A stretch of 32,549 nt of DNA, from the NCBI GenBank assembly GCA_022780025.1, contig JALEXS010000065.1, positions 1 through 32,549 on the forward strand. The letters are read 5' to 3'. The position numbers and the translations under genes are program-made. Under the pieces are notes generated by a model. The model saw only the letters and a list, made by a program, of their open reading frames with translations. It ran no database searches and was not told the DNA's origin. Every line of letters begins with the position of its first letter. Position 1 is the stretch's first letter. The stretch is from Mollicutes bacterium (GTDB lineage Bacteria > Bacillota_I > Bacilli_A > RFN20 > CAG-826). Of this stretch, positions 15,035 to 24,563 are shown one piece after another.

Positions 15035-15826
15035 CTATCTCTTTCTTTTTCCACTACTCATAGCAACTATATATAATATTCTTAAAAATAAAATAATGAA
15101 ATCGCTAAATAAATTTAATGCACAATATAAAGCAAGATTTGTTGTAATAACTCCATTTGAAGAGTTAGCAATAGCTTTTAATCTACTCATATCGATTGCA
15201 ATATAAGCGATTATAACAACAAAATAAATTATTTCAATACCCCAAAGTAATGCATTAAATGCATTAATTGCAACTGAAGAGTTCATAAATATAAAAGGTA
15301 ATAAAACAAAATTGAATAAACACATGAATCCTATAGCAGATAAGCCATAAATTAATACAAGATAAACAAATTTAATTTTGTCACCAAGTAAAGCGCCTAT
15401 TCCACATGTAATCAAAAATATTAAAGCTGTAAATCCTAAAGCAGTGCCAAATACATATGGACTATCAACTGTAAAACAAACACCAGTTAAAATAAATCCC
15501 ATAAATACTGCATAAAGAACATATGGAACAATTAATCCTCTACCTTTTTTATTGCAGAAGAAACTTACAATAAGTGAACAAATAAAAAGTCCAACAATTC
15601 CAACACCAAGAAATATATAATAAGCCATAATTCCAATTTCTGGATTATTTATTGCTAAATTATAAATTAAACTACTTGCTCCAAAGGTTACTGCTGTAGT
15701 GATAAGTAAAGCTAGACCAAAGTATAAGAAAACTTTAACATAAGTTTTATTAGTAAATGATGAAACAGGTTTAGCACCAGTACCATCTAAATTAGCTTCT
15801 CTAGTTTTATTTAAATAGTCTTCCAT
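15035..15826 (-). CDS. Bax inhibitor-1/YccA family membrane protein
   Basis: multi-TM protein with YFVVIIAYIAIDMSRLK and ALYCALNLFSDFIILFLRILYI typical C-terminus; GGAGGT SD. Confidence 0.82.
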   Translation of the reverse strand: MEDYLNKTREANLDGTGAKPVSSFTNKTYVKVFLYFGLALLITTAVTFGASSLIYNLAINNPEIGIMAYYIFLGVGIVGLFICSLIVSFFCNKKGRGLIVPYVLYAVFMGFILTGVCFTVDSPYVFGTALGFTALIFLITCGIGALLGDKIKFVYLVLIYGLSAIGFMCLFNFVLLPFIFMNSSVAINAFNALLWGIEIIYFVVIIAYIAIDMSRLKAIANSSNGVITTNLALYCALNLFSDFIILFLRILYIVAMSSGKRKR

Positions 15827-16136
15827 TTTAAAACCTCCGTTTATTCATTATACAACAATAATACGTTTATTTTTAATAGAAATTATAAATATATTTATAA
15901 TTTACTTTTCTTTCATAGAATTTAAATTAATATTAAAAATTTTCCGTATATTATTATAACTTTATTTTAAGTAATAATAAAAATAAAGATATAATCGAGA
16001 CTTTTTAAGAAAAATAAAGACAATATTAATAAGCCAAAATATTTACTAATTATTTTATTTCTAAACTAAGATTTAGTTAAGATAAATATTCTTAATGAAA
16101 TTTGTCTTTTTTTATACTAATAAGGGAGAAATATTT

Positions 16137-17015
16137 ATGAAAAAGTTTGCAAAACTTCAATTATTTTTAAGTTTGTCATTTTTAACAGTGGGGGTAATCC
16201 CTGCTCTATTTGCTTGTGGAGGACCTGCACAAGAAAAAGTTCAAAAGTTTAAAATTACATTAGGAGATTTAGGAGGTGCTGAAGCTACTTTAAGTACAAC
16301 TGAAGCTAAAGAGGGTGAACAAGTTGATATTAATATCACTTCTATTCCTACTAATAAAATTATTGAATCAGTTAGTTGTGGTGAAGGAATCGCTGTTACA
16401 AAAGATAGTGATACAAAATATCACTTTGAAATGCCTAAAGTTGATGTAGTTGTTACTTTTGTTGTTAAACAAACAAAATTCAATGTTTCATTTACTGCTG
16501 AAGAAAGTCATCCTGATACAGTAGTTGAAATTTATACTGCTACTACAATGCAAGAAAAAACTTTACCTTTTGCAGCTACTATTGGTGAATCATTTAATGT
16601 ATTTGCTTTTAATGATAATGAAACAATTTCAGGATTATATGCTAATGGTACTGCTTTAGAAAGAATTGAAGGTTCAACTGCATATTTATTAACCATTGGA
16701 AATGAAGATGTAGTTTTAACATGTAGTTATGAAGAAAAACAACCTGTTACTAGTGAATTTAATTTAGTTTATAATGTTGATCCAGAACATGCTTCTTTAG
16801 AAGTTACTTTCTTGGATGAAAATTATAACACTGTTACAAAAGCTAAGGCTGGTTCGACTGTTTTTATCGCTACTTTCTTTGCAGATGAAACTTTAACTTT
16901 ACCTCAAAAAGCTTTTGTTAACAGAACTGAAGCTACTCCTTTTGGCGAAAGTATGCCTGGAGCATTCCAATTTACAATGCCTAGTAAAGATGCAGTTATT
17001 ACATTTACATATTAA
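16137..17015 (+). CDS. lipoprotein with three tandem beta-repeat modules (InlB_B/bacterial-repeat-like)
   Basis: lipobox LFACGG; modules ending HFEMPKVDVVVTF, LLTIGNEDVVLTC, QFTMPSKDAVITF; start moved from 16095 to the ATG after SD AAGGGAGAAA. Confidence 0.75.
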   Translation: MKKFAKLQLFLSLSFLTVGVIPALFACGGPAQEKVQKFKITLGDLGGAEATLSTTEAKEGEQVDINITSIPTNKIIESVSCGEGIAVTKDSDTKYHFEMPKVDVVVTFVVKQTKFNVSFTAEESHPDTVVEIYTATTMQEKTLPFAATIGESFNVFAFNDNETISGLYANGTALERIEGSTAYLLTIGNEDVVLTCSYEEKQPVTSEFNLVYNVDPEHASLEVTFLDENYNTVTKAKAGSTVFIATFFADETLTLPQKAFVNRTEATPFGESMPGAFQFTMPSKDAVITFTY

Positions 17016-17026
17016 TAAGGTAAGTT

Positions 17027-18427
17027 ATGAGAAATAGTAATAAATTATTTTTATTAATACCTACTTTATTATTAGTAGGTTGTAAAAGTGGAGAAAATGA
17101 TAGTTCAAAATATGATTCTATTTTAACTAGTTTTCAATCTGGATTTAAAATTAAAGGGACTCTTAATACAACTAAAAAATATTATGAAGATAGTGATTAT
17201 AAAATTCCTTTAGATAGTAAAGAACAAGTTAAAGAAACTTATTTTATTGAAAGTATTTATCAAAATAATAATGGTTACGTTGGTGTTGATCGTCGTTATT
17301 ATAAAGAATCTAATGGTACTAAAAAATATTTATCAGGTGAAAATGCTTATAATAATAAAGGATACGTTGCTTTAAATTACGTTGATTATGATAATGTTTT
17401 ACAAACAGATGGATATAGCATGGATGATGATTATAATGAATTATCTTATAGTGCTAGTGGTCTTATTAATCCTTTCCTTTTAATAAATTCTAGTGATATA
17501 AGTAATGATAAATTATTAAATAACTATAAAGCTAATTTGTTTTATTCATATATTTTTGCTGGCATTTCAGATAAGATAAATACTAAACTTTCTATAAAAA
17601 AAGCCGAGTTTAGCAAGGATTTTGAAAAATTAAGCGTAGTTTTTAATGATTATAAATCTACTGAATATGATAATTATGATACCTTTTATATTACTTTAAA
17701 TTATGATATTACTTTTACCTTTGAAGATATTGGAGTAGCTAATAGTAAAGATGCTATTCAAATAGAAAAGAATAAAGTAGAGAATGAACCATTACAAAGA
17801 GCATTAAATAACATGGTTAATAAGAACATTACTATTTCTAGAAAAATAGTAAGTTATGATAAAGATGCTAAAGTTGATGCTGAAGAAACAGTTATTACAT
17901 ATAACGATGGAAAAGATATCTATATGCAAGTATTTGATTCTAATTTAGCTAATAATGAAGTTCCTACTACTCCAAGTAAAAGTGATTTATATTTAAAAGC
18001 TAATAGTAAGAAGTTTTTAAATACTTATACTTATTCTAAAGATGGTGAAAATAATGATTATATATTTAATTTAGATACTGGTAATTATGCTTCAATCAAT
18101 GGTTATTACTATTATTCCGCTTTCCAACCTGATTTTAATATAAATGCTAATATTTTTAATAAAAATGAAGATGGTTCTTTTTCACCAACTAATGATAACT
18201 TACCTTATATTGGTAGTGATTGTTTTGTTCCACCATTAAATACAACTAGTGAAATATCTAATGGTTATATTACTGATATGAAGATTTATGTAAATGAAGA
18301 AACTGATATTAGTTATATAAGTACTATATTAATGGAATTTGATAGCAACATATATCATGGTGAAATTACTATTAATTATACAAATGTAGGTAAAACAACT
18401 TTACCTTTTAATATTACGATTGAATAG
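17027..18427 (+). CDS. lipoprotein of unknown function (paralog of next gene)
   Basis: lipobox LLVGCKSG; 466 aa; shares architecture and C-terminal pattern with the 18440-19822 product. Confidence 0.75.
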   Translation: MRNSNKLFLLIPTLLLVGCKSGENDSSKYDSILTSFQSGFKIKGTLNTTKKYYEDSDYKIPLDSKEQVKETYFIESIYQNNNGYVGVDRRYYKESNGTKKYLSGENAYNNKGYVALNYVDYDNVLQTDGYSMDDDYNELSYSASGLINPFLLINSSDISNDKLLNNYKANLFYSYIFAGISDKINTKLSIKKAEFSKDFEKLSVVFNDYKSTEYDNYDTFYITLNYDITFTFEDIGVANSKDAIQIEKNKVENEPLQRALNNMVNKNITISRKIVSYDKDAKVDAEETVITYNDGKDIYMQVFDSNLANNEVPTTPSKSDLYLKANSKKFLNTYTYSKDGENNDYIFNLDTGNYASINGYYYYSAFQPDFNINANIFNKNEDGSFSPTNDNLPYIGSDCFVPPLNTTSEISNGYITDMKIYVNEETDISYISTILMEFDSNIYHGEITINYTNVGKTTLPFNITIE

Positions 18428-18439
18428 GAGATTAAAATT

Positions 18440-19822
18440 ATGAAAAATAAAATTACAATATTAACGATATTATCTTCTATTTTACCTTTAGTTTCTTGTG
18501 GTAGTAGTGATGTAATTACTTCTAATATTAATAATTTAAGAAATGGATTCTTACTTAGTGGAGAAGTTACTCAAACTAGATATGCTGCTACTGGATATGG
18601 TAATGATCATGGTTATAGTTTTTCTAAAGATACTGAAGAAACTAATAAATATAATGTAAATGTAGGTTTTCAAAGTAATGGTATAAATGCTTATACTAAG
18701 ACAAGTACTCAAGAATTTGATGGTGAAACTTATGTTATTGAAGATTATTTATATTTTGCTGATGAAGAAGGTTTAACTTATAAGAAAGAATTAAATTATC
18801 AAAATAAGATAGATAAAAATTATTCGATTAATTTATCTTCTAGTTCTTTTACTTATAATGGATTTTATAATTTCTTTTCAATTATTGGAAAAGAAGATTT
18901 AATTAAAGATGAAGAATTTAAAGCTTATGATCGATATCAATTAGATATTACTAAAGCTGGAATTATTGCTAATAATCTACTTTATTCATTAAATAGTGGA
19001 TTTGCTAGTAAAGTTAAAGAAGCTTATTTTAGATTAAGTAAAAATAAATTTAGTGAATTTCATATTGAAATGGAACCATATTATTATGCTGATACTTCTA
19101 CTGGTTATTTTTATAAAATATATAATAAAGCTATATTTAATATAACTAAACAAGGTAGTTATAAAGTAGATGATATTACTCCTATTAGTAAGAAAAATAA
19201 TACTAAATTAGAAAAAGCTATTAAAACCATTAATAATAATTTCAAGTTAACTACTGAAATTAATGTTACTGAACAAACTACTAATAAAGTAACTGTTTCA
19301 TATAAAGATTTCTATTTTGATTCAAAATCTATATATGTACATAATTATGATGATAAACTTAAAAGTAATCCTGATCCTTTAACTGATTATTATTTAAGTG
19401 CTGATGATAATGGTAAATTATATTCATATAAATATGATAGTGAATCTAAAACTTATAATAAGTCTGTAACTGATGAATATCCTAGTTTATATCAAGGTAA
19501 ATATTATTATGAAGATTATTTACCTATTATAAGTAATATTAGTAGTGATTTATTTACATTAGATTCTAGTGATAAAAACTTATATATTAATGAAGAAGGT
19601 ACTTCTAGTTGTTTAAATAAATGTTTTTATATACCTTTATCTCCTTATAGAACTGCTGATGCTTTAAATTTTTCCAAATATGAAGTTAAATTAAATGATG
19701 AAAATATAGATTATATTAAATTATATTTTTCTTATCTTAATTATGATGGAGAAATTAGAAGTGGTTATTATAAATTAAATTTTGATAATATTGGAAATAC
19801 TTCTAATCCTGCTACGTTATGA
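18440..19822 (+). CDS. lipoprotein of unknown function (paralog of previous gene)
   Basis: lipobox LVSCGSS; 460 aa; stop overlaps the next start. Confidence 0.75.
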   Translation: MKNKITILTILSSILPLVSCGSSDVITSNINNLRNGFLLSGEVTQTRYAATGYGNDHGYSFSKDTEETNKYNVNVGFQSNGINAYTKTSTQEFDGETYVIEDYLYFADEEGLTYKKELNYQNKIDKNYSINLSSSSFTYNGFYNFFSIIGKEDLIKDEEFKAYDRYQLDITKAGIIANNLLYSLNSGFASKVKEAYFRLSKNKFSEFHIEMEPYYYADTSTGYFYKIYNKAIFNITKQGSYKVDDITPISKKNNTKLEKAIKTINNNFKLTTEINVTEQTTNKVTVSYKDFYFDSKSIYVHNYDDKLKSNPDPLTDYYLSADDNGKLYSYKYDSESKTYNKSVTDEYPSLYQGKYYYEDYLPIISNISSDLFTLDSSDKNLYINEEGTSSCLNKCFYIPLSPYRTADALNFSKYEVKLNDENIDYIKLYFSYLNYDGEIRSGYYKLNFDNIGNTSNPATL

Positions 19823-21516
19823 AATTAAATAGATTGTTTGTTTTATCCTTATCATGTTTAACTTTATTTTCTTGTAATAATAAAGAAAATAATTTTTCTA
19901 ATGACAAAAATGTAGAATTATTATTAAGTGGAAATAAAGGTGGTAATATTAAATTATATAGTAATGAAACATTTCTTGATGAATTTAATGATTTAGAATT
20001 TAATAAAAGTTACCAATTTAAAAAAGGTACTGAAATAAATTTAAAAGTGTCCCAATCTGAAGGATTTTTTATAAATTCAATTAATTATAATGAAGAAAAA
20101 GTTAAAGTTAATAATCAATTTTATACATTTATTTTAAATGAAGATACTAATAAATTAGATATAAAATTCTCATTAATTGAAACTAATATTGACGATTTTA
20201 CTTTTGAATTTAATGAAGAGAACAAAGAAGCTTATATTACAAATTATTCTTCAAATAACACACCTTCTCCTTTGATTATTCCTGAAGAAGTTAAAGGATA
20301 TAAGGTAACTAAAATTAAAGAAACTGCTTTTGATAATACTTCAATTAAAAAAATTAAGTTAGGAAATAATATTAATAATATTGAAGATGGTGCATTTAAA
20401 AACGCTTCTTCATTAACTTATTTTATAACTGATAATAATCAATATTATAAAGCTATTGATGGTATTCTTTATAATAGTGATCAATCAACATTAATATCAG
20501 TTCCAGCTAAATATGAAAATAGTGAATTAATACTAAATTCTAATACTAAATTTATTAATGATTATGCTTTATATACTAATAGAACTATAAAAAATGTAGT
20601 CTTTAATAATTCTTTAGAAAAGATAGGAAAATATGCATTTTATAATGTTAATACTATAGAAGAATTAACTTTTCCTAATAGTTTAATAACTATTGATGAT
20701 TATGCTTTTAAACAAAATACTGTATTAAAAACAATTAACTTTAATCAAAGTCTTCAATATATTAATTCAAATGCATTTTATGGTTGTATTAAAATTAGAA
20801 AATTAGAATTTCCTAATTCATTAAAAGAAATAGGTAATGATGCTTTCTACCATTGTGATTATTTATCAGATATTAAATTTAATGAAGGTTTAATTAAAAT
20901 TGGAGATAGAACTTTTAGTAATTTAACTAGTTTAATTAACATTGAATTCCCTTCTACATTAAAAAGTATTGGCAGTAGCTCATTTTCTGCTTGTTCAAAT
21001 TTAAAAACTATAAACCTTAAGAATATAGAAACTATTGGAAATTATGCTTTTGTTTTATGTAATTCTATAAATAAAATAAATATTCCTAAAACAATTAAAT
21101 CAATTGGTTTTAATCCGTTTTATGGAATATTACATTTAGATCAATCTACATTTACTATTGAAGAAAATGATAATTATGTTATTAATGAAGGCGTACTATT
21201 TTCTAAAGATAGAACTAAACTCATATCTTATCCATATGGTATTACAAATACTAATTATGTTATTCCAAGTTCAGTAACTATTTTAGATAATCAATGCTTT
21301 GCTTTTAATAATAATTTAGCTTCTATAGAGTTACATACTGGTGTTAATAAAATTGATGAAGCATTCTATGGAGTAACTTCTCCTTTAGTTATTAGTTATA
21401 AAGGTACTATTGAAGAATTTAATTCAATTAATAAAGAAGGAAGTAATGGTTATAGTTATTACGAAGGAAGTAGTATAAAAAAGATTAACTGTACCGATGG
21501 TACAATTAATCTTTAA
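19819..21516 (+). CDS. BspA-type leucine-rich-repeat lipoprotein
   Basis: lipobox LFSCNNK; repeats such as LEFPNSLKEIGNDAFYHCDYLSDIKFNEGLIKIGDRTFSNLTSL. Confidence 0.88.
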   Translation: MKLNRLFVLSLSCLTLFSCNNKENNFSNDKNVELLLSGNKGGNIKLYSNETFLDEFNDLEFNKSYQFKKGTEINLKVSQSEGFFINSINYNEEKVKVNNQFYTFILNEDTNKLDIKFSLIETNIDDFTFEFNEENKEAYITNYSSNNTPSPLIIPEEVKGYKVTKIKETAFDNTSIKKIKLGNNINNIEDGAFKNASSLTYFITDNNQYYKAIDGILYNSDQSTLISVPAKYENSELILNSNTKFINDYALYTNRTIKNVVFNNSLEKIGKYAFYNVNTIEELTFPNSLITIDDYAFKQNTVLKTINFNQSLQYINSNAFYGCIKIRKLEFPNSLKEIGNDAFYHCDYLSDIKFNEGLIKIGDRTFSNLTSLINIEFPSTLKSIGSSSFSACSNLKTINLKNIETIGNYAFVLCNSINKINIPKTIKSIGFNPFYGILHLDQSTFTIEENDNYVINEGVLFSKDRTKLISYPYGITNTNYVIPSSVTILDNQCFAFNNNLASIELHTGVNKIDEAFYGVTSPLVISYKGTIEEFNSINKEGSNGYSYYEGSSIKKINCTDGTINL

Positions 21517-21575
21517 GAAAAGGAGATATAAAGAGCGAAAAACGCTGTTATTCTTAACTATTATTTTCAGATTTT

Positions 21576-21609
21576 ACTCACATTCATTAATTGGATGTGA
21601 GTTTTTTTA
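21576..21609 (+). terminator. rho-independent terminator of the lipoprotein operon
   Basis: ACTCACAT - 11 nt loop - ATGTGAGT followed by TTTTTTT. Confidence 0.85.
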
Positions 21610-21926
21610 TTTGAATTTATTAGAAAAATATTCAAACAAATTATAGGTGGTACCCTCCCCTTGTTTACATTATAAAGAAATTGATATCCCTTTTTCAGTA
21701 CATCAAAAGATTTATTATATACATTTATTATTTTTTAGTGTTTTATTATTAATCAGATAAAGTCTTTTTTAAAAAATCAATATATCCTTTCCCTTTTAAA
21801 GACTATAAATAACTATAAGCGGCTGCTTTATTAGTTATCCTAAATATTACCAAAAACTAATTAAAACTAATAAAAACCGTGCAGAACTCAAATATTTTTT
21901 AGAAATTTAATGATAAATCTAATTTA

Positions 21927-22922
21927 TTATCTTAATTTATATCTTTGATTCTTTGATGTTTTTTTATCTTTAAATTCAACTTCTATCAATCCTAATTCAA
22001 TTGCAGGATTTAAATAATTCTTTCTAAAATTTACTTTATCAGATAAATTTAATAAACTTAGCATATCTTGGGTTGTATACCATTTATCTTTTTTAAGTAC
22101 TTTTAATAATTTATTAACATATATACTGCTATTTTCTATTTCTAATGAAGTGTTATTAATTAACTCAGTTAAAGATAAATCAATCATTTTTAACATAAAT
22201 GTAACAAAAACTGTAGAATCTCCATTTAGATTAGATTTACTAATTGCATCATAATATTCTAATTGGTATTTCTTTATTAAAGATTCAATTGGAATATATT
22301 TAAAAATTGGTTTCCATTTACTTAATATTAAGTTTTGCCATAATCTAGCCATTCTTCCATTTCCATCACTAAATGGATGAATAAACACAAATTCATAATG
22401 AAAAATTGAAGATAAGATCAAGGGATTCATTTTATTAAAGTTTTCTTTTGCCCAATTAATTAAATTAGACATAAGAATAGGTACCATTTCTTTAGGGGGT
22501 GCTAAAAAAATTAAATTTCCTTTATTATCAATGACTCCTTCTCCACTAATTCTATATTTACCAGAGAGTTCTATTAAATCTTTAGTCATAATAGAATGAA
22601 TAAATTTTAAATTTTTTTCTATAAAAGGATTTTTATCATAAGCAATTTCATAAGCTTTAATAGCGTTTTTTATTTCTTTTATATCTTTAGATGGACCAAT
22701 TACAACTTTATTATTAATTACATCTTCAACTTGATTAATTGTTAAAGAATTAGCTTCTATTGCGCAGCTAGATTGAATAGATCTAATTCTATTTTGCTTT
22801 CTAAGTATTGGAAATCTAGATAAATTATCATAAGATGATATCTTTCCTATTTTTTCCATAATAGAAGAAACATAATCTAATATCTCATTTGTAATAATAA
22901 GAGGTGGTATGTATTTTTCCAT
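21927..22922 (-). CDS. Fic family protein (Fic-1), C-terminal winged-helix-like region
   Basis: Fic motif HPFSDGNGRMAR; N-terminal inhibitory-helix-like SSCAIEAN; C-terminal KWYTTQDMLSLLNLSDKVNFRKNYLNPAIELGLIE; start may be the second Met (22922), ORF-track start 22928. Confidence 0.9.
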   Translation of the reverse strand: MEKYIPPLIITNEILDYVSSIMEKIGKISSYDNLSRFPILRKQNRIRSIQSSCAIEANSLTINQVEDVINNKVVIGPSKDIKEIKNAIKAYEIAYDKNPFIEKNLKFIHSIMTKDLIELSGKYRISGEGVIDNKGNLIFLAPPKEMVPILMSNLINWAKENFNKMNPLILSSIFHYEFVFIHPFSDGNGRMARLWQNLILSKWKPIFKYIPIESLIKKYQLEYYDAISKSNLNGDSTVFVTFMLKMIDLSLTELINNTSLEIENSSIYVNKLLKVLKKDKWYTTQDMLSLLNLSDKVNFRKNYLNPAIELGLIEVEFKDKKTSKNQRYKLR

Positions 22923-22928
22923 ACTCAT

Positions 22929-22969
22929 ATTATAACATAAAAATTATCTTGTAGGGTATCTTATAGGGT
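22929..22969 (-). promoter_or_regulatory. extended -10 promoter and 12-bp tandem repeats of fic-1
   Basis: minus strand TGTTATAAT (22929-22937) and two tandem 12-mers ATCTTGTAGGGT (22946-22957) / ATCTTATAGGGT (22958-22969) in the -35 region. Confidence 0.55.
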
Positions 22970-23050
22970 TTCTTAATGGCTATAAGTTAAAAATATCCCA
23001 TACTAGCGACGTTTTTCATTTAGTTGTTTTTATTTGTGATATTTATAATT

Positions 23051-23085
23051 ATTCGCAAAAATTATATTATATTTGCGAAAAGATA
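23051..23085. repeat. 35-bp dispersed repeat, copy 1 (contains TTCGCAAA...TTTGCGAA inverted repeat)
   Basis: ATTCGCAAAAATTATATTATATTTGCGAAAAGATA, identical at 29110-29144; similarity continues to about 23131. Confidence 0.9.
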
Positions 23086-23104
23086 ATTTTTAATTTTAGA
23101 TTAG

Positions 23105-23216
23105 TGCTTAAATAAGCACTTTTATAAAATGCATAGATTGATTTTTTATATTTAAATAGTATAATTAAATTAGATATATTTTATATTTTTGCTTAAATAA
23201 GCACTTTTATAAAATG
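23105..23216 (+). promoter_or_regulatory. DUF4143 ATPase promoter bracketed by perfect 27-bp direct repeats
   Basis: TGCTTAAATAAGCACTTTTATAAAATG at 23105-23131 and 23190-23216; between them TTGATT (23138-23143) N16 TATAAT (23160-23165). Confidence 0.75.
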
Positions 23217-23226
23217 AGGTGAGATT

Positions 23227-24519
23227 ATGGAAATAAAACGTGATTATTATTTAAATCAGTTAATTAGTTCTAAAGGAAACGGAATGATTAAAGTTATAAC
23301 TGGTATTCGTAGATGTGGTAAATCTTATTTACTCAATAATTTGTTTTATAATTATCTTCTTCAAAATAATGTAGATTTTGACCATATTATTAAATTTTCT
23401 TTTGATTCTGCTGAGGACTTAAAAATGATTGGGGAAGACCCTTTCAAATTTAGTGATCCTAATGCAAAAGTCGATCCAAACAAATTTATGCACTATATTA
23501 AGTTAAGATTTAATGATTCTAAAACATACTATCTATTACTTGATGAAATCCAACTTTTAGGTGCTTTTGAATTTGTTTTAAATAGTTATTTAAGACATTC
23601 AAACATTGAAGTATATGTTACAGGTAGTAATGCTAAATTCTTATCAAAGGATATCATTACTGAATTTGCAGGAAGAGGATGGCAAATACACATCTTCCCT
23701 CTTTCATTCAAAGAATATTACGATGCAATTGGTGGAGATAAACTTCAACTTCTTCAACAATATATGTTATATGGAGGACTTCCTGCTTTAATTAACTTTT
23801 CAGATAAAGATAAAATCTCCTATTTAAAAAATCTTTATAAGGAAACTTATATAAAAGATGTTATTAATAGAAATAAGATTGTAGATGAAGCTCCTATGGA
23901 AGCTTTATTAAATACTGTTTCTTCTTCAGTTGGTTGTCTTACTAACCCATCTAAGCTTGAACGAGCTTTTAAAAGTATTGGTAATATTACCTTATCAACA
24001 CCAACAATTTCTAAATATTTAGAATTATTATGTGATGCATTTATTTTAAACGTTGCTAAACGTTATGATATCAAAGGAAAGATGTATATGAGTACTCCAT
24101 TTAAGTACTACTTCACTGATTTAGGTCTAAGAAATGCATCTATTGACTTTAGACAAGTTGAATATACTCATCTACTTGAAAATCTTATTTATATCGAATT
24201 ATTAAGACGTGGATATTCTGTTGATGTAGGTAACATTGAAAAACAAGAAACTATAAATGGCAAATATACTAGATCACAACTTGAAGTTGATTTTGTATGC
24301 AATTTAGGAGATAAACGCCTTTATATACAAGTTGCTTATTCAATCCCTGATGAAGCTAAAATTGCTCAAGAAAAGAAATCACTTCTAACAATAAAAGATA
24401 ATTTTAAGAAGATTATTATAACAATGGATTATCTTCAACACCTACACTATAACAATGATGGAATCCTAATCATGAACATCTATGATTTTCTTTTTGACGA
24501 AAATTCCATTGAATACTAA
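23227..24519 (+). CDS. AAA (AAA_14) ATPase with C-terminal DUF4143 nuclease-like domain
   Basis: VITGIRRCGKSYLL Walker A, YYLLLDEIQLL Walker B, YVTGSNAKFLSKDI, RGWQIHIFPLSFKEY, SQLEVDFVC. Confidence 0.9.
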   Translation: MEIKRDYYLNQLISSKGNGMIKVITGIRRCGKSYLLNNLFYNYLLQNNVDFDHIIKFSFDSAEDLKMIGEDPFKFSDPNAKVDPNKFMHYIKLRFNDSKTYYLLLDEIQLLGAFEFVLNSYLRHSNIEVYVTGSNAKFLSKDIITEFAGRGWQIHIFPLSFKEYYDAIGGDKLQLLQQYMLYGGLPALINFSDKDKISYLKNLYKETYIKDVINRNKIVDEAPMEALLNTVSSSVGCLTNPSKLERAFKSIGNITLSTPTISKYLELLCDAFILNVAKRYDIKGKMYMSTPFKYYFTDLGLRNASIDFRQVEYTHLLENLIYIELLRRGYSVDVGNIEKQETINGKYTRSQLEVDFVCNLGDKRLYIQVAYSIPDEAKIAQEKKSLLTIKDNFKKIIITMDYLQHLHYNNDGILIMNIYDFLFDENSIEY

Positions 24520-24529
24520 TTTAATTTGT

Positions 24530-24563
24530 TAGCTTAAATATGATATCTTTTTAATTTAAGCTA
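24530..24563. terminator. candidate bidirectional hairpin between convergent genes
   Basis: TAGCTTAAAT ... ATTTAAGCTA 10-bp arms; loop contains T-run, but no strong U-run after the stem. Confidence 0.4.

Noticed and set aside
14181-15206. + strand ORFs 14181-14378 and 14970-15206
   Set aside because: Antisense to asnS and the Bax-inhibitor-like gene.
21647-21665. GGTGGTACCCTCCCC resembling the T-box antiterminator core (AGGGTGGTACCGCG)
   Set aside because: Only the GGTGGTACC word matches; the GCG part, stem I and a downstream aminoacyl-tRNA or amino acid gene on this strand are absent.
23606-23791. 61 aa ORF inside the DUF4143 ATPase
   Set aside because: Out-of-frame ORF entirely within a strongly supported CDS.
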